A DNA stretch of 64,000 nucleotides from Limnovirga sp038203525 (GTDB lineage Bacteria; Bacteroidota; Bacteroidia; Chitinophagales; Chitinophagaceae), in the NCBI GenBank assembly GCA_038203525.1, contig JBBRDW010000009.1:11869-75868 (forward strand), written 5' to 3'. Shown piece after piece: positions 1 through 7,950 of the stretch. Each line of letters starts with the position of its first letter. The first letter of the stretch is position 1. The notes under the pieces are model-generated. The model saw nothing but the letters and a program-made list of their open reading frames with translations, made no database searches and was not told the DNA's origin. The position numbers and the translations under genes were made by a program.

Positions 1-208
1 ATAATTTTTGCTTTAAAAAATCTACCGTCTCTTTTAAAGCCGGTTGTAAAGGAGCTTCAATAACTACATTGGAAAGCAAGGTAAAACTACCAGGCTTTTC
101 TATTATTTTTACAGGCTCGGGTATAATGGCAATTTTGTTTTTTGTATTCTGGCATAACGCCGAACAGGTAACAATAAAGCAGCATAGCAAGGCAGATATT
201 TTTTTCAT
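1..208 (-). CDS. Beta-N-acetylhexosaminidase (GH20), N-terminal part only
   Basis: The gene runs off the left edge, leaving 69 codons of the 5' end. The minus-strand frame opens at the ATG at 208-206 with a Sec signal peptide (MKKISALLCCFIVTCSALCQ), followed by a segment resembling the non-catalytic GH20 N-terminal domain: IIPEPVKIIEKPGSFTL, then a stretch ending DFLKQKL. Proteins with this start normally carry a downstream GH20 catalytic domain that removes terminal N-acetylglucosamine from chitin or peptidoglycan fragments. That domain lies outside the window, so the assignment rests on the N-terminal domain alone. A second, complete GH20 gene lies at 21.5 kb. A plus-strand frame across this stretch is the antisense shadow. 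Confidence 0.7.
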   Translation of the reverse strand, partial: MKKISALLCCFIVTCSALCQNTKNKIAIIPEPVKIIEKPGSFTLLSNVVIEAPLQPALKETVDFLKQKL

Positions 209-304
209 ATTGCGTGTCGTCTTTTATAAGATGGTAAGCTGGAAAATTAGTGCATTTAATATTTATTACACTGGTAATTTTTTTATACAGCTGTACAATT
301 AATA

Positions 305-366
305 TTTTTTTATTTATACCAGCTAATCATTTCATGGCATCCCGGTTGCGTCGCAATCCGTTCATC
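305..366 (+). repeat. L half-unit of the TTGCGTCGCAC extragenic repeat (variant)
   Basis: A T-rich start, then TATACCAGCTAA, then the core at 346-366 in the variant form ending TCGCAATCCGTTCATC. The same variant core occurs at 58564 and, inverted, at 54573. The gap 209-604 holds this repeat and the gatC promoter box and nothing else I can support. Confidence 0.75.
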
Positions 367-591
367 AGTTGTTTTTAAATAGGGCTTGGGTGTTTTGTGC
401 TGTGTTGCTATGCCTGTTTTACACCATATGATTTCCCCGAAAAAATTGTTTTATTGTTTATTTTAATACACAAAGTACAGTATCAGGGCTTACCTCATAA
501 ATTCTATGTTTTGCCTATCCTTCAATTAAGCTGCGCATTAGATACTTTTTGCCGCTGCTACATTTTTTGATGCTGTGTAGCGCTGAACATT

Positions 592-599
592 TATTTTTG
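592..599 (+). promoter_or_regulatory. Bacteroidota -7 promoter box of gatC
   Basis: TATTTTTG fits TAnnTTTG. It ends five bases before the gatC ATG, so the transcript would start at or next to the start codon. TTTG at 566-569 is a possible -33 element, with wide spacing. Confidence 0.5.
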
Positions 600-604
600 T
601 TACT

Positions 605-895
605 ATGGAAGTTAACAGAACACTGATAGATAATCTGGCGCATTTGTCCCGCCTTCATTTTAATGATGAAGAAAAAAAAGAACTGGAGCAAGATCTTCAG
701 CGGATTATTTCTTTTGTTGAAAAGCTCAACGAAGTTGACACTGCCAACATAAAGCCTTTACAGCATATGGGTACAGAAATAAATGTGCTGCGTGAAGATG
801 AAATAAAGGGCTCCATAACAAGGGAAGCGGCACTATTGAATGCCCCTTCTTCAAATAGCATTTTTTTTAAAGTACCTAAAGTAATTAAGAAATAA
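605..895 (+). CDS. gatC: Asp/Glu-tRNA amidotransferase subunit C
   Basis: A 96-residue protein of the normal GatC length. The N-terminal part (IDNLAHLSRLHFNDEEKKEL) and the following helix ending FVEKLNEVDT match the family, as does the central PLQHM segment. GatC holds GatA and GatB together in the enzyme that converts Glu-tRNA(Gln), or Asp-tRNA(Asn), to the amidated form. A glnS gene is also present at 62.3 kb, so in this organism the complex may mainly serve Asn-tRNA; this is inference. The next gene begins 51 bases downstream on the same strand, so the two are probably co-transcribed. The start is fixed by the promoter box just upstream. Confidence 0.9.
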   Translation: MEVNRTLIDNLAHLSRLHFNDEEKKELEQDLQRIISFVEKLNEVDTANIKPLQHMGTEINVLREDEIKGSITREAALLNAPSSNSIFFKVPKVIKK

Positions 896-946
896 TTGCC
901 GCTAACTGCGGCCATTAAAATCCATCAAAAAATCATTTATTTCAAA

Positions 947-1651
947 ATGGAACCTGTTATACATCTGGAAAATATTATTAAGACCTATTATATGGGCACC
1001 AATTCTCTTACTGTTTTAAAAGGCATTGGTCTGGATATTTATCGAAACGAATATGTGGCTTTGATGGGGCCCAGCGGTAGTGGTAAAAGTACTCTTATGA
1101 ACATTATTGGTTGCCTTGATACACCCAGCCAGGGAACTTATATTTTAAATAGCAGCGACGTAAGCAAAATGGCCGATGATGATTTAGCCGAAGTGCGTAA
1201 CAAGGAAATTGGTTTCGTATTTCAGCAGTTTAACCTGTTGCCAAGGCTTACTGCTGCAGAAAATGTGGCGCTGCCGTTGGTTTATGCAGGCATCAGTAAA
1301 AAGGAAAGGACCGACCGGGCCATGGAAGCACTAAAAAAAGTAGGACTTGCAGACCGGAGCCACCATAAACCCAATGAAATGAGTGGCGGGCAAATTCAGC
1401 GTGTGGCGATAGCAAGGGCATTGGTAAATAATCCTTCGATATTGCTTGCTGACGAACCCACGGGAAACCTGGATTCTAAAACTTCTGTTGAAGTAATGGA
1501 AATCTTTGGTAAGATACAGGAAGGCGGTAACACCGTTGTTTTGGTAACACACGAAGAAGATATAGCAGGATATGCCAAAAGGATAGTGCGTTTAAGAGAC
1601 GGCGTTGTGGAAAGCGATCATGTAAAAATGCCAACAACTTCTTTTACCTGA
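947..1651 (+). CDS. ABC transporter ATP-binding protein, LolD/MacB type
   Basis: A 234-residue ATPase. Walker A is GPSGSGKST, the signature is MSGGQIQRVAIARA, and Walker B plus D-loop is ILLADEPTGNLDSKT. Segment GFVFQQFNLLPRLTAAENV is the Q-loop region typical of the MacB/LolD/FtsE-like group, which drives lipoprotein release or peptide export by mechanotransmission rather than substrate transport. No permease gene is adjacent, so the partner is unknown. The ATG at 947 is preferred over an in-frame start at 896, because homology begins at EPVIHLENIIKTY. A strong terminator lies 29 bases past the stop. Confidence 0.88.
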   Translation: MEPVIHLENIIKTYYMGTNSLTVLKGIGLDIYRNEYVALMGPSGSGKSTLMNIIGCLDTPSQGTYILNSSDVSKMADDDLAEVRNKEIGFVFQQFNLLPRLTAAENVALPLVYAGISKKERTDRAMEALKKVGLADRSHHKPNEMSGGQIQRVAIARALVNNPSILLADEPTGNLDSKTSVEVMEIFGKIQEGGNTVVLVTHEEDIAGYAKRIVRLRDGVVESDHVKMPTTSFT

Positions 1652-1680
1652 ACATTATTTATTTTGGTGGAAAATATGGG

Positions 1681-1703
1681 GAGAGTTATTACTCTCTTTT
1701 TTT
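1681..1703 (+). terminator. Rho-independent terminator after the gatC-ABC unit
   Basis: Perfect 6-bp stem GAGAGT/ACTCTC with a TATT loop, followed by seven T. Confidence 0.8.
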
Positions 1704-1808
1704 ATGTTATGAACTACTTGCGTTTAATTTTGTTGTTGCGTTCAAATTAGGATAACTGATCTTTAATTAGAAGGAATGGTTTGGCTGTTTGCTGCTTAAT
1801 AAGCTAGA

Positions 1809-1867
1809 GTACAAGTGAGTGACACAACAGGCGATGCCCAAAGAAAAAAAGCCAGAAACATAAAAAA
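1809..1867 (-). repeat. R half-unit of the extragenic repeat (variant)
   Basis: GTACAAGTGAGTGACACAAC, then GCGATGCC and a degenerate GCCAG end followed by an A-run. The core has GAGTGACACAAC in place of GTGCGACGCAAC. It ends a few bases before the next start codon. Confidence 0.65.
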
Positions 1868-1872
1868 ATACA

Positions 1873-2433
1873 ATGTCAACTAAGATATATACTAAAACCG
1901 GCGACCTTGGCAAAACAAGTTTGATTGGGGGAACTAAAGTTCCCAAAAGCCATATACGCATAGAAACCTATGGTACAATTGATGAACTCAATTCTTATAT
2001 TGGTTTGGCTGGAGACCATATCACAAATGAGCATTTGAAAAATATTCTAAAAGAAATACAAGATAGGCTCTTTACCATTGGTTCTTCGCTGGCGTGCGAT
2101 CCTGAAAAAGAAACAGGTATGAAAATACCCGACTTAAAAGAGACGGATATAGACTTACTTGAACGAGAGATTGACAAAATGAACGATGAACTGCCGCCGA
2201 TGAAATTTTTTGTGTTGCCAGGTGGCCATGTTGCAGTTTCAACGGTTCATGTGGTGCGGTGCGTTTGCAGACGTGCAGAACGCCTTTGTGTAAATATGCA
2301 GGAGCATGAAATGTTTATTGAGCCACTTATAATAAAATACCTGAATCGGTTAAGTGATTACCTGTTTGTTGTATCAAGATACCTTACACATATACTTAAT
2401 GTAAAGGAAATACCGTGGCGGCCCCGCGTTTAG
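1873..2433 (+). CDS. Cob(I)yrinic acid a,c-diamide adenosyltransferase, PduO type
   Basis: A 186-residue protein of PduO-type length. It starts MSTKIYTKTGDLGKTSLIGG, the ATP-binding N-terminal signature, has YGTIDELNSYIGLA near residue 40, and carries VRCVCRRAERL in the C-terminal half, the arginine-rich cobalamin/ATP contact of the family. The enzyme transfers the adenosyl group of ATP to cob(I)alamin, making coenzyme B12. No other B12 genes and no cobalamin riboswitch are visible nearby, so it may serve B12 salvage. The start codon follows the A-run of a repeat half-unit. The stop lies 16 bases from the convergent gene at 2450. Confidence 0.93.
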   Translation: MSTKIYTKTGDLGKTSLIGGTKVPKSHIRIETYGTIDELNSYIGLAGDHITNEHLKNILKEIQDRLFTIGSSLACDPEKETGMKIPDLKETDIDLLEREIDKMNDELPPMKFFVLPGGHVAVSTVHVVRCVCRRAERLCVNMQEHEMFIEPLIIKYLNRLSDYLFVVSRYLTHILNVKEIPWRPRV

Positions 2434-2449
2434 TCTCTGTCATGTTATG

Positions 2450-2791
2450 TTACTTTTCCTGAAGGTGCATCTTATGAAAGAAGCGATGCACTGCGGGCGC
2501 CATAAAAAATCCAACATTCGTAATAAAAGCAATGCCGCTGAAGAGCGCATAAAACGAGGAGAACCATTTTCCAGCATCAGACTCAATGTTTGCAACCGGC
2601 CCCATGCCGGCAAGAATCATAGACGAATTATGCAAAGCATCCAGCCACCCGATATCAGCCGTATAATGATAGCCAATAATGCCTATTGCCAGACAAAAGG
2701 AAAGAATAGCGGACATATAAATAAAATTTTTTCCGAGCCGCCTGTAATACACGCTTTTTGAAGCGAGTGGCTTTGTTATATGTTCATACAT
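2450..2791 (-). CDS. Small pore-like membrane protein of unknown function
   Basis: A 113-residue protein. It has one membrane segment around FIYMSAILSFCLAIGIIGYHY, then DALHNSSMILAGMGPVAN, then a second membrane segment (FSSFYALFSGIAFITNVGFF) and a C-terminal HRFFHKMHL. The arrangement of helix, re-entrant-looking pore segment and helix recalls the pore module of two-TM ion channels. There is no TVGYG-type filter, so I do not call it a channel. The ATG at 2791 is chosen over the one at 2836, because the latter would overlap the upstream gene and homology begins near MYEHI. It is probably co-transcribed with the hydrolase gene 13 bases upstream. Confidence 0.7.
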   Translation of the reverse strand: MYEHITKPLASKSVYYRRLGKNFIYMSAILSFCLAIGIIGYHYTADIGWLDALHNSSMILAGMGPVANIESDAGKWFSSFYALFSGIAFITNVGFFMAPAVHRFFHKMHLQEK

Positions 2792-2804
2792 CAATTTAGA
2801 TTTA

Positions 2805-3833
2805 TTATTTGCAATCTGCTGGAATAGAAGCATCAATGGATGCCTTAAGCTCTTTAGTAATCGCCGCTTTTTCTTCGCTCAATATACTCTTAATAAAAAC
2901 GACACAGGCATAACCATGACATTTATCTATCAAAGGCCAGGTGCCAAATAAACCGGGGCTCGACAAAACAGTGCTTTTCCCGCTTGCGTCTTCTGCCTGC
3001 ACCCATTCGCCCAAAGCATAATTAAAGCCAGTTGCTACTGCAGGGGCATATTTAATCATTTGTAAAGTTGTTTGGGGTTGCTGCATGGTTTGTATGGCTT
3101 GCTCACTCAGTATTACCTTACCATTATACATGCCGTTATTCATTAGCATTATTAGAAAGTGCATATAATCAGCTGCACTGCTCACTGCACCACCACTTGG
3201 GTTTACGGCTTTTCCATAATCCGTTGCAAAGCTGCTATTCTTCATAGCAAGCGGCTTAAAAATTCTGTCCTGTATTAAACGGTCAAAAGATTTTTTACTT
3301 ATAACCTCCAGTACACGCCCGGCAATATTCAGCCCAATGGGACTGTACCTGAATTCAACACCTGGGTTGGTATCTATATTATGTTTACCGGCAAAATTAT
3401 TAACCTCATCTTCCAGCGATTTGAATTTGCTAAGCTTGATAATTCCGCGCAAACCAATTGGGTCACCCTCAATACCGGTAGTGTGAGACAGGCATTGCCG
3501 AATGGTGATATAGCTTTTCCCATAGTCGGCAAAAATGGGTAGGTATTTACTCACCTTATCGCCTAAAGAAAGTTTGCCTTCATCTACAAAGGCCATCACA
3601 AGTGCTGCGGTGAACCATTTACTGCAACTGGCAATTGGGGCAGGCGTATTTTCATCAAAATTGCCTTGGCTTTTGGTATAAATAATTTTGCCGTCCTTAT
3701 AAATCAAGGTCACGAGGTCGTTTCCCAATTGCTTTTGGTATTGCGCCAGCTTAATATCAAGATCACTAAAATTATATTGAGCACCCGCACCCTGAAACAA
3801 TAGCAGAAAAATCAATACAGTACTGACTTTCAT
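2805..3833 (-). CDS. Secreted serine hydrolase, beta-lactamase/class C fold
   Basis: A 342-residue protein with a clear Sec signal peptide (MKVSTVLIFLLLFQGAGAQ). The catalytic SxxK motif is S69-C-S-K72, and the second motif YxN appears as Y163-S-P. CLSHTTGIEG near residue 115 is typical of the class C beta-lactamase-like family (PF00144), which includes D-aminopeptidases and esterases. The substrate cannot be read from sequence. The start at 3833 is chosen because it yields the signal peptide; in-frame ATGs lie upstream at 3860 and 3896. It probably heads a two-gene unit with the gene at 2450. Confidence 0.85.
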   Translation of the reverse strand: MKVSTVLIFLLLFQGAGAQYNFSDLDIKLAQYQKQLGNDLVTLIYKDGKIIYTKSQGNFDENTPAPIASCSKWFTAALVMAFVDEGKLSLGDKVSKYLPIFADYGKSYITIRQCLSHTTGIEGDPIGLRGIIKLSKFKSLEDEVNNFAGKHNIDTNPGVEFRYSPIGLNIAGRVLEVISKKSFDRLIQDRIFKPLAMKNSSFATDYGKAVNPSGGAVSSAADYMHFLIMLMNNGMYNGKVILSEQAIQTMQQPQTTLQMIKYAPAVATGFNYALGEWVQAEDASGKSTVLSSPGLFGTWPLIDKCHGYACVVFIKSILSEEKAAITKELKASIDASIPADCK

Positions 3834-3921
3834 GCAGATTAACCTAAACAATTGCGCCATATTTTCTGATTTTTTTTCTTGGATTGTCGTTTGCACACGA
3901 TCTTAAAGTTATTTGAATTTA

Positions 3922-4158
3922 TTTTATGGACCGGGCAAATTTTATTTCAATTTAGCCTGGTTGCGTCGCACACTTGTACTGTACAACATAAAGCATCGGC
4001 TTACTACTTCCAGGTTCTTTACAGGCTAAAGAGCCCTGATTTTAGACTGAAATCTAAAACGGCTACTCCTAGTGTTTATTGCTCTTTAGAGGTAGGAATT
4101 ACAAATGAGTTACACAACGAAGCTCGATAGGAAACTAAAAGCTGGTACAATAATTTCT
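3922..4158. repeat. Extragenic repeat, L half plus degenerate R half
   Basis: L half: TTTTATGGACCGGGC at 3922, then the core TTGCGTCGCACACTTGTAC at 3961-3979. R half: degenerate ACAAATGAGTTACACAAC at about 4101-4118, with an end AAAGCTGGTACAATAA. The pair fills the 365-base gap between the divergent hydrolase and clpB genes. Confidence 0.7.
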
Positions 4159-4198
4159 GATAGCAAATAATTAAAATTTAAAACGCACAACTAATATT

Positions 4199-6826
4199 AT
4201 GAACTTAGGAAATTTCACCATAAAAGCAACGGAAGCCATGCAGCAGGCGCAGCAACTGGCCTTCAATCTAAAGAACCCGAACATTGAGACAGAGCATATT
4301 TTAAAAGCACTGCTCGATCAGCAGGATTCACCGGTTGACTATCTTTTAAAGAAAAATAATGTAACCCTCAATCTCGTGGAAACAAAGTTGGATGAACTGA
4401 TGGGTAAACTTCCTAAAACTGCGGCAGAACCGGCCCAATCTATAGCACGCGATGCAAACAGTGTTGTGCTTCGTGCAGGTGCCGTATTAAAAAAGTTTGA
4501 GGATGAGTTTATTACACCCGAACATCTTGTACTCGCAATTGTTCAAGGAAATGATGCAACCGCTAAACTACTAAAAGATTCCGGTCTAACAGAGCAAGGC
4601 CTAGTAGCCGCAATAAAAGATTTGCGTAAGGGCGATACGGTAAAAAGCCAAACGCAAGAAACCCAGTTTAATGCACTGAACAAATATGCAAAAAATCTCA
4701 TTGAAATGGCCCGGCAGGGTAAATTGGATCCCGTTATAGGCAGAGATGAAGAAATAAGAAGAACGCTGCATATTTTATCGCGCAGAACAAAAAATAATCC
4801 GATTCTTGTAGGTGAGCCAGGTGTTGGTAAAACCGCGATAGCAGAAGGTTTAGCCATGAGAATAGTTAATGGGGACGTTCCTGAGAATTTGAAAAGTAAA
4901 ATTATTTTTGCACTCGATATGGGGCAGCTTATTGCCGGCGCAAAATATAAGGGAGAGTTTGAAGAACGTTTAAAAGGAGTTGTGAAAGAAGTGGCTTCAA
5001 GCGATGGAGAAATTATTCTTTTCATCGATGAAATACACACACTCGTAGGTGCAGGTGGGGGCGAAGGCGCAATGGATGCCGCAAACATATTAAAACCCGC
5101 ATTGGCTCGCGGCGAACTGAGGGCAATTGGTGCAACAACTTTAAACGAATACCAGAAATTTTTTGAAAAAGACAAAGCACTGGAACGCCGGTTTCAAAAA
5201 ATAATGATTGACGAGCCTTCTGTTGAAGATGCAATTTCTATTTTACGTGGGTTAAAAGACCGCTACGAAACACACCATCACGTACGCATTAAAGATGACG
5301 CAATAATAGCGGCCGTCGAACTTTCCAGCCGTTACATAACAGATCGCTTTCTACCCGACAAGGCCATTGACCTTATTGACGAAAGCGCTGCAAAACTCAG
5401 GCTTGAAATGAACTCAATGCCTGAAGAACTTGATAAGCTTGAAAGGCAGATACGCCAGTTGGAAATTGAGCGTGAAGCCATCAAAAGAGAAAATGACGAA
5501 GCCAAGCTTAGAGAGTTAAATACGGAGATTGCCAACCTCTCAGTAGAACGCGATACTTATAAAGCCAAGTGGAAAGAAGAAAAAGAACTGGTAGATAAAA
5601 TTCAAAACGGTAAAGCCGATATTGAACAACTAAAACTGCAGGCCGACCAGGCTGAGAGAAATGGTGACTATGGAAAAGTAGCTGAAATACGGTATGGAAA
5701 AATAAAAGATCAGGAGAAATTGATCAGCGATCTTACCGATAAGCTTGAAAATATCAGTGACAAAAGGCTAATGAAAGAGGAGGTAGATGCTGAAGACATT
5801 GCACAAAGTGTTGCGAAAGCAACCGGAATTCCGGTAGCCAAAATGATGCAGGGTGATAGAGAAAAATTATTACACCTGGAAGAAGAATTGCATAAAAGAG
5901 TGGTAGGCCAGGAAGAAGCGATTACAGCTGTTTCTGATGCAATCCGGCGTAGCAGGGCAGGCTTGCAGGATCCTAAGAAACCAATTGGCTCATTCATCTT
6001 TCTGGGTACAACTGGTGTGGGTAAAACTGAACTGGCAAAAGCTTTGGCAGAATATTTGTTCGATGATGAAAGCATGATGACCCGAATTGACATGAGTGAA
6101 TACCAGGAAAAACATACGGTAAGCCGTTTGGTTGGTGCACCTCCGGGATATGTTGGCTACGAAGAGGGTGGACAGTTAACGGAAGCCGTTAGGCGTAAGC
6201 CCTATAGCGTGGTTCTCTTAGATGAGATTGAAAAAGCAAACCCAGACGTTTGGAATATATTACTTCAGGTGCTGGATGATGGCCGCCTTACTGATAATAA
6301 GGGCCGCGTAGTTAATTTCAAGAACACCATCATCATTATGACCAGCAATATGGGTAGTCATATTATTCAGGATGCATTTAACGGTGTTAGTGAAATGGAT
6401 ATTGAGGAGGCCAATAATAAAGCTAAGGTTGAAGTTATGGCACTTTTGCGGCAAACAATCCGCCCCGAGTTTTTAAACAGAGTAGATGAAATCATCATGT
6501 TCCAGCCGCTTATGAAAAAGGAAATAAGGGGAATTATTAAAATTCAATTAGATCAATTGAAAAAAATGGTTGCAGATAATGGTATAAAACTGGAATTTAG
6601 TGACTATGCAATTGACTACCTGGCAGAAAATGGTTACGACCCCCAATTTGGTGCCAGACCATTAAAAAGACTTATACAAAAGGAGATAGTTAACCAGTTG
6701 AGTAAGAGAATACTTGAGGGAGATATTGATAAAAAAGAACAGGTTTTGGTAGATGTGTTCGATCATACGGTTGTTTTTAGAAGCGGGACCCCGGAATTAC
6801 CAAAAACTGGAACCAAAAAGAAATAG
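4199..6826 (+). CDS. clpB: ATP-dependent disaggregase ClpB
   Basis: An 875-residue protein of full ClpB length. Order: Clp N-terminal repeat domain (about 1-150), first AAA+ module with Walker A GEPGVGKT near residue 205 and LFIDEIHTLVGAGG, the coiled-coil middle domain (about 410-530), and second AAA+ module with GTTGVGKT near residue 602, PPGYVGYEEGG pore loop and VLLDEIEKA. GARPLKRLIQ closes the C-terminal domain. The middle domain marks it as ClpB rather than ClpA or ClpC. With DnaK it dissolves protein aggregates after stress. It is monocistronic, and no HrcA/CIRCE element is visible upstream. Confidence 0.97.
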   Translation: MNLGNFTIKATEAMQQAQQLAFNLKNPNIETEHILKALLDQQDSPVDYLLKKNNVTLNLVETKLDELMGKLPKTAAEPAQSIARDANSVVLRAGAVLKKFEDEFITPEHLVLAIVQGNDATAKLLKDSGLTEQGLVAAIKDLRKGDTVKSQTQETQFNALNKYAKNLIEMARQGKLDPVIGRDEEIRRTLHILSRRTKNNPILVGEPGVGKTAIAEGLAMRIVNGDVPENLKSKIIFALDMGQLIAGAKYKGEFEERLKGVVKEVASSDGEIILFIDEIHTLVGAGGGEGAMDAANILKPALARGELRAIGATTLNEYQKFFEKDKALERRFQKIMIDEPSVEDAISILRGLKDRYETHHHVRIKDDAIIAAVELSSRYITDRFLPDKAIDLIDESAAKLRLEMNSMPEELDKLERQIRQLEIEREAIKRENDEAKLRELNTEIANLSVERDTYKAKWKEEKELVDKIQNGKADIEQLKLQADQAERNGDYGKVAEIRYGKIKDQEKLISDLTDKLENISDKRLMKEEVDAEDIAQSVAKATGIPVAKMMQGDREKLLHLEEELHKRVVGQEEAITAVSDAIRRSRAGLQDPKKPIGSFIFLGTTGVGKTELAKALAEYLFDDESMMTRIDMSEYQEKHTVSRLVGAPPGYVGYEEGGQLTEAVRRKPYSVVLLDEIEKANPDVWNILLQVLDDGRLTDNKGRVVNFKNTIIIMTSNMGSHIIQDAFNGVSEMDIEEANNKAKVEVMALLRQTIRPEFLNRVDEIIMFQPLMKKEIRGIIKIQLDQLKKMVADNGIKLEFSDYAIDYLAENGYDPQFGARPLKRLIQKEIVNQLSKRILEGDIDKKEQVLVDVFDHTVVFRSGTPELPKTGTKKK

Positions 6827-7052
6827 TTACCAGGAGTTTAGAAATTATGGCGACTTCAAATTATTTTACTATTATTGCATGAATCAAATCTATACTGGGG
6901 AAAGCCTATAAAGAACAATTTGGAGACAGGCTACTGACGTAAAGTTTTGTTGTTTTTAAGTTAAGGCTAGAGATACAATTAAAAATAATTGGTAATTATA
7001 CGCTTTTGTTACTTTTTTTGGTAACGGGCTAAAGCAAAAAGGAAAGTAAACT

Positions 7053-7622
7053 ATGGCATTTAAAAAAGAGATCGTTGAGATCATTGAACCTAGAGATGTA
7101 TTTGTAGGTAACGTTGATGCGCCTGTTACCCTGGTAGAATTTGGTGAATACGAAAGTGAAGAATGCGCAAAAGCAAATGAAGTAGTAAAGAAATTAATGG
7201 AAGAATATGAAGGAAGTATCCGTTTTAATTTCCGCCACTTTCCATTGACAAAAAAGCATCAGCGAGCCCTGAAAGCCGCAGAGTCTTCAGTAGCTGCCGC
7301 CCAGGTTGGTATGTTTTGGGAAATGCACAATGTGCTATTTGCTAACCGCCGCAATCTTGGCGTAACCAGTTTAAAACTACATAGCAAAGAAGCGGGAATA
7401 AACAACAAGCATTTTCTTGATGAACTGGTTAACGCTACTTATGGATGGCAGGTTCAGGGCGACCTTCGAGAAGGCATAAACAGGGGTGTAAAAGATGTTC
7501 CTACATTTTTTATAAACGATGAGCGTTTTACCGGCGAAGCTACCTACAGCGAGCTAAGCAAAGCAATTGATGCAGCTCTTAAAAAAACAAAAAAGAAAGC
7601 TCCGGCCAAACAGGTAGCTTAA
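7053..7622 (+). CDS. DsbA-family thioredoxin-fold protein with a degenerate active site
   Basis: A 189-residue protein with the DsbA-like fold (thioredoxin_4): PVTLVEFGEYESEECAKA at the N-terminus, a helical insert with AAESSVAAAQVGMFWEMHN, and the cis-proline loop KDVPTFFIND near residue 155. The usual C-x-x-C is S35-E-E-C38, so the N-terminal nucleophile is lost and only the resolving Cys remains. There is no signal peptide, so it is predicted cytoplasmic. A thiol-disulfide oxidoreductase role is doubtful; glutathione transferase-like or binding roles are possible. The C-terminus is Lys-rich. A terminator follows. Confidence 0.82.
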   Translation: MAFKKEIVEIIEPRDVFVGNVDAPVTLVEFGEYESEECAKANEVVKKLMEEYEGSIRFNFRHFPLTKKHQRALKAAESSVAAAQVGMFWEMHNVLFANRRNLGVTSLKLHSKEAGINNKHFLDELVNATYGWQVQGDLREGINRGVKDVPTFFINDERFTGEATYSELSKAIDAALKKTKKKAPAKQVA

Positions 7623-7631
7623 CAAAATATA

Positions 7632-7662
7632 AAAAGCCTCAATGAAAATTGGGGTTTTTTTT
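7632..7662 (+). terminator. Terminator after the DsbA-like gene
   Basis: Stem CCTCAAT/ATTGGGG (one G-U pair) with a GAAA loop, followed by eight T. The T-run is shared with the start of the next repeat. Confidence 0.75.
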
Positions 7663-7858
7663 GTCCCGGCTATTGAACCCTGCTTCAGCCCCGGTTGTGT
7701 CACTCACTTGTACCGCAGAACAGCATTGAGCAGCTTACTGGCATATCATGCTTTAGTCATTATAATAGCGGGTACATCAGTTCATCTTTGAATAAGGCGT
7801 ACAAGAGTGCGACGCAACAGACGATGACCAAAGATTTACTGCCTGGTACAAAAAAAAT
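7653..7858. repeat. Extragenic repeat, complete L-R unit
   Basis: L half: T-run, GTCCCGGC, then the variant core TTGTGTCACTCACTTGTAC at 7695-7713. R half: GTACAAGAGTGCGACGCAAC at 7799-7818, then GACGATG, GCCTGGTAC and an A-run. It fills the gap between two plus-strand genes. Confidence 0.8.
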
Positions 7859-7933
7859 TCTAGCCCGGTGAAAGAGAAACTCTGAAAAATTTTCCGGCTG
7901 TACAATTATACTTGTCGCAGTTTGGGTTTCTTT

Positions 7934-7941
7934 TATTTTTG
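7934..7941 (+). promoter_or_regulatory. -7 promoter box deciding the MFS start
   Basis: TATTTTTG ends nine bases before the ATG at 7951. An in-frame start at 7912 would lie upstream of the promoter box, so 7951 is preferred. Confidence 0.5.
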
Positions 7942-7950
7942 CTAACCAAC

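Noticed and set aside
69..302. Plus-strand frame of 77 codons
   Set aside because: It lies mostly antisense to the signal peptide and N-terminal domain of the GH20 fragment; no promoter or family.
1652..1872. Cobalamin riboswitch before the adenosyltransferase
   Set aside because: No B12 box or conserved core; the gap holds a terminator and a repeat half.
4543..5175. Long minus-strand frame of 210 codons inside clpB
   Set aside because: Shadow of a highly expressed, well-identified gene; Ser/Pro-rich translation typical of an antisense frame.
7009..7026. GTTAC/GTAAC hairpin before the DsbA-like gene
   Set aside because: Five-base arms around a T-run; likely chance.
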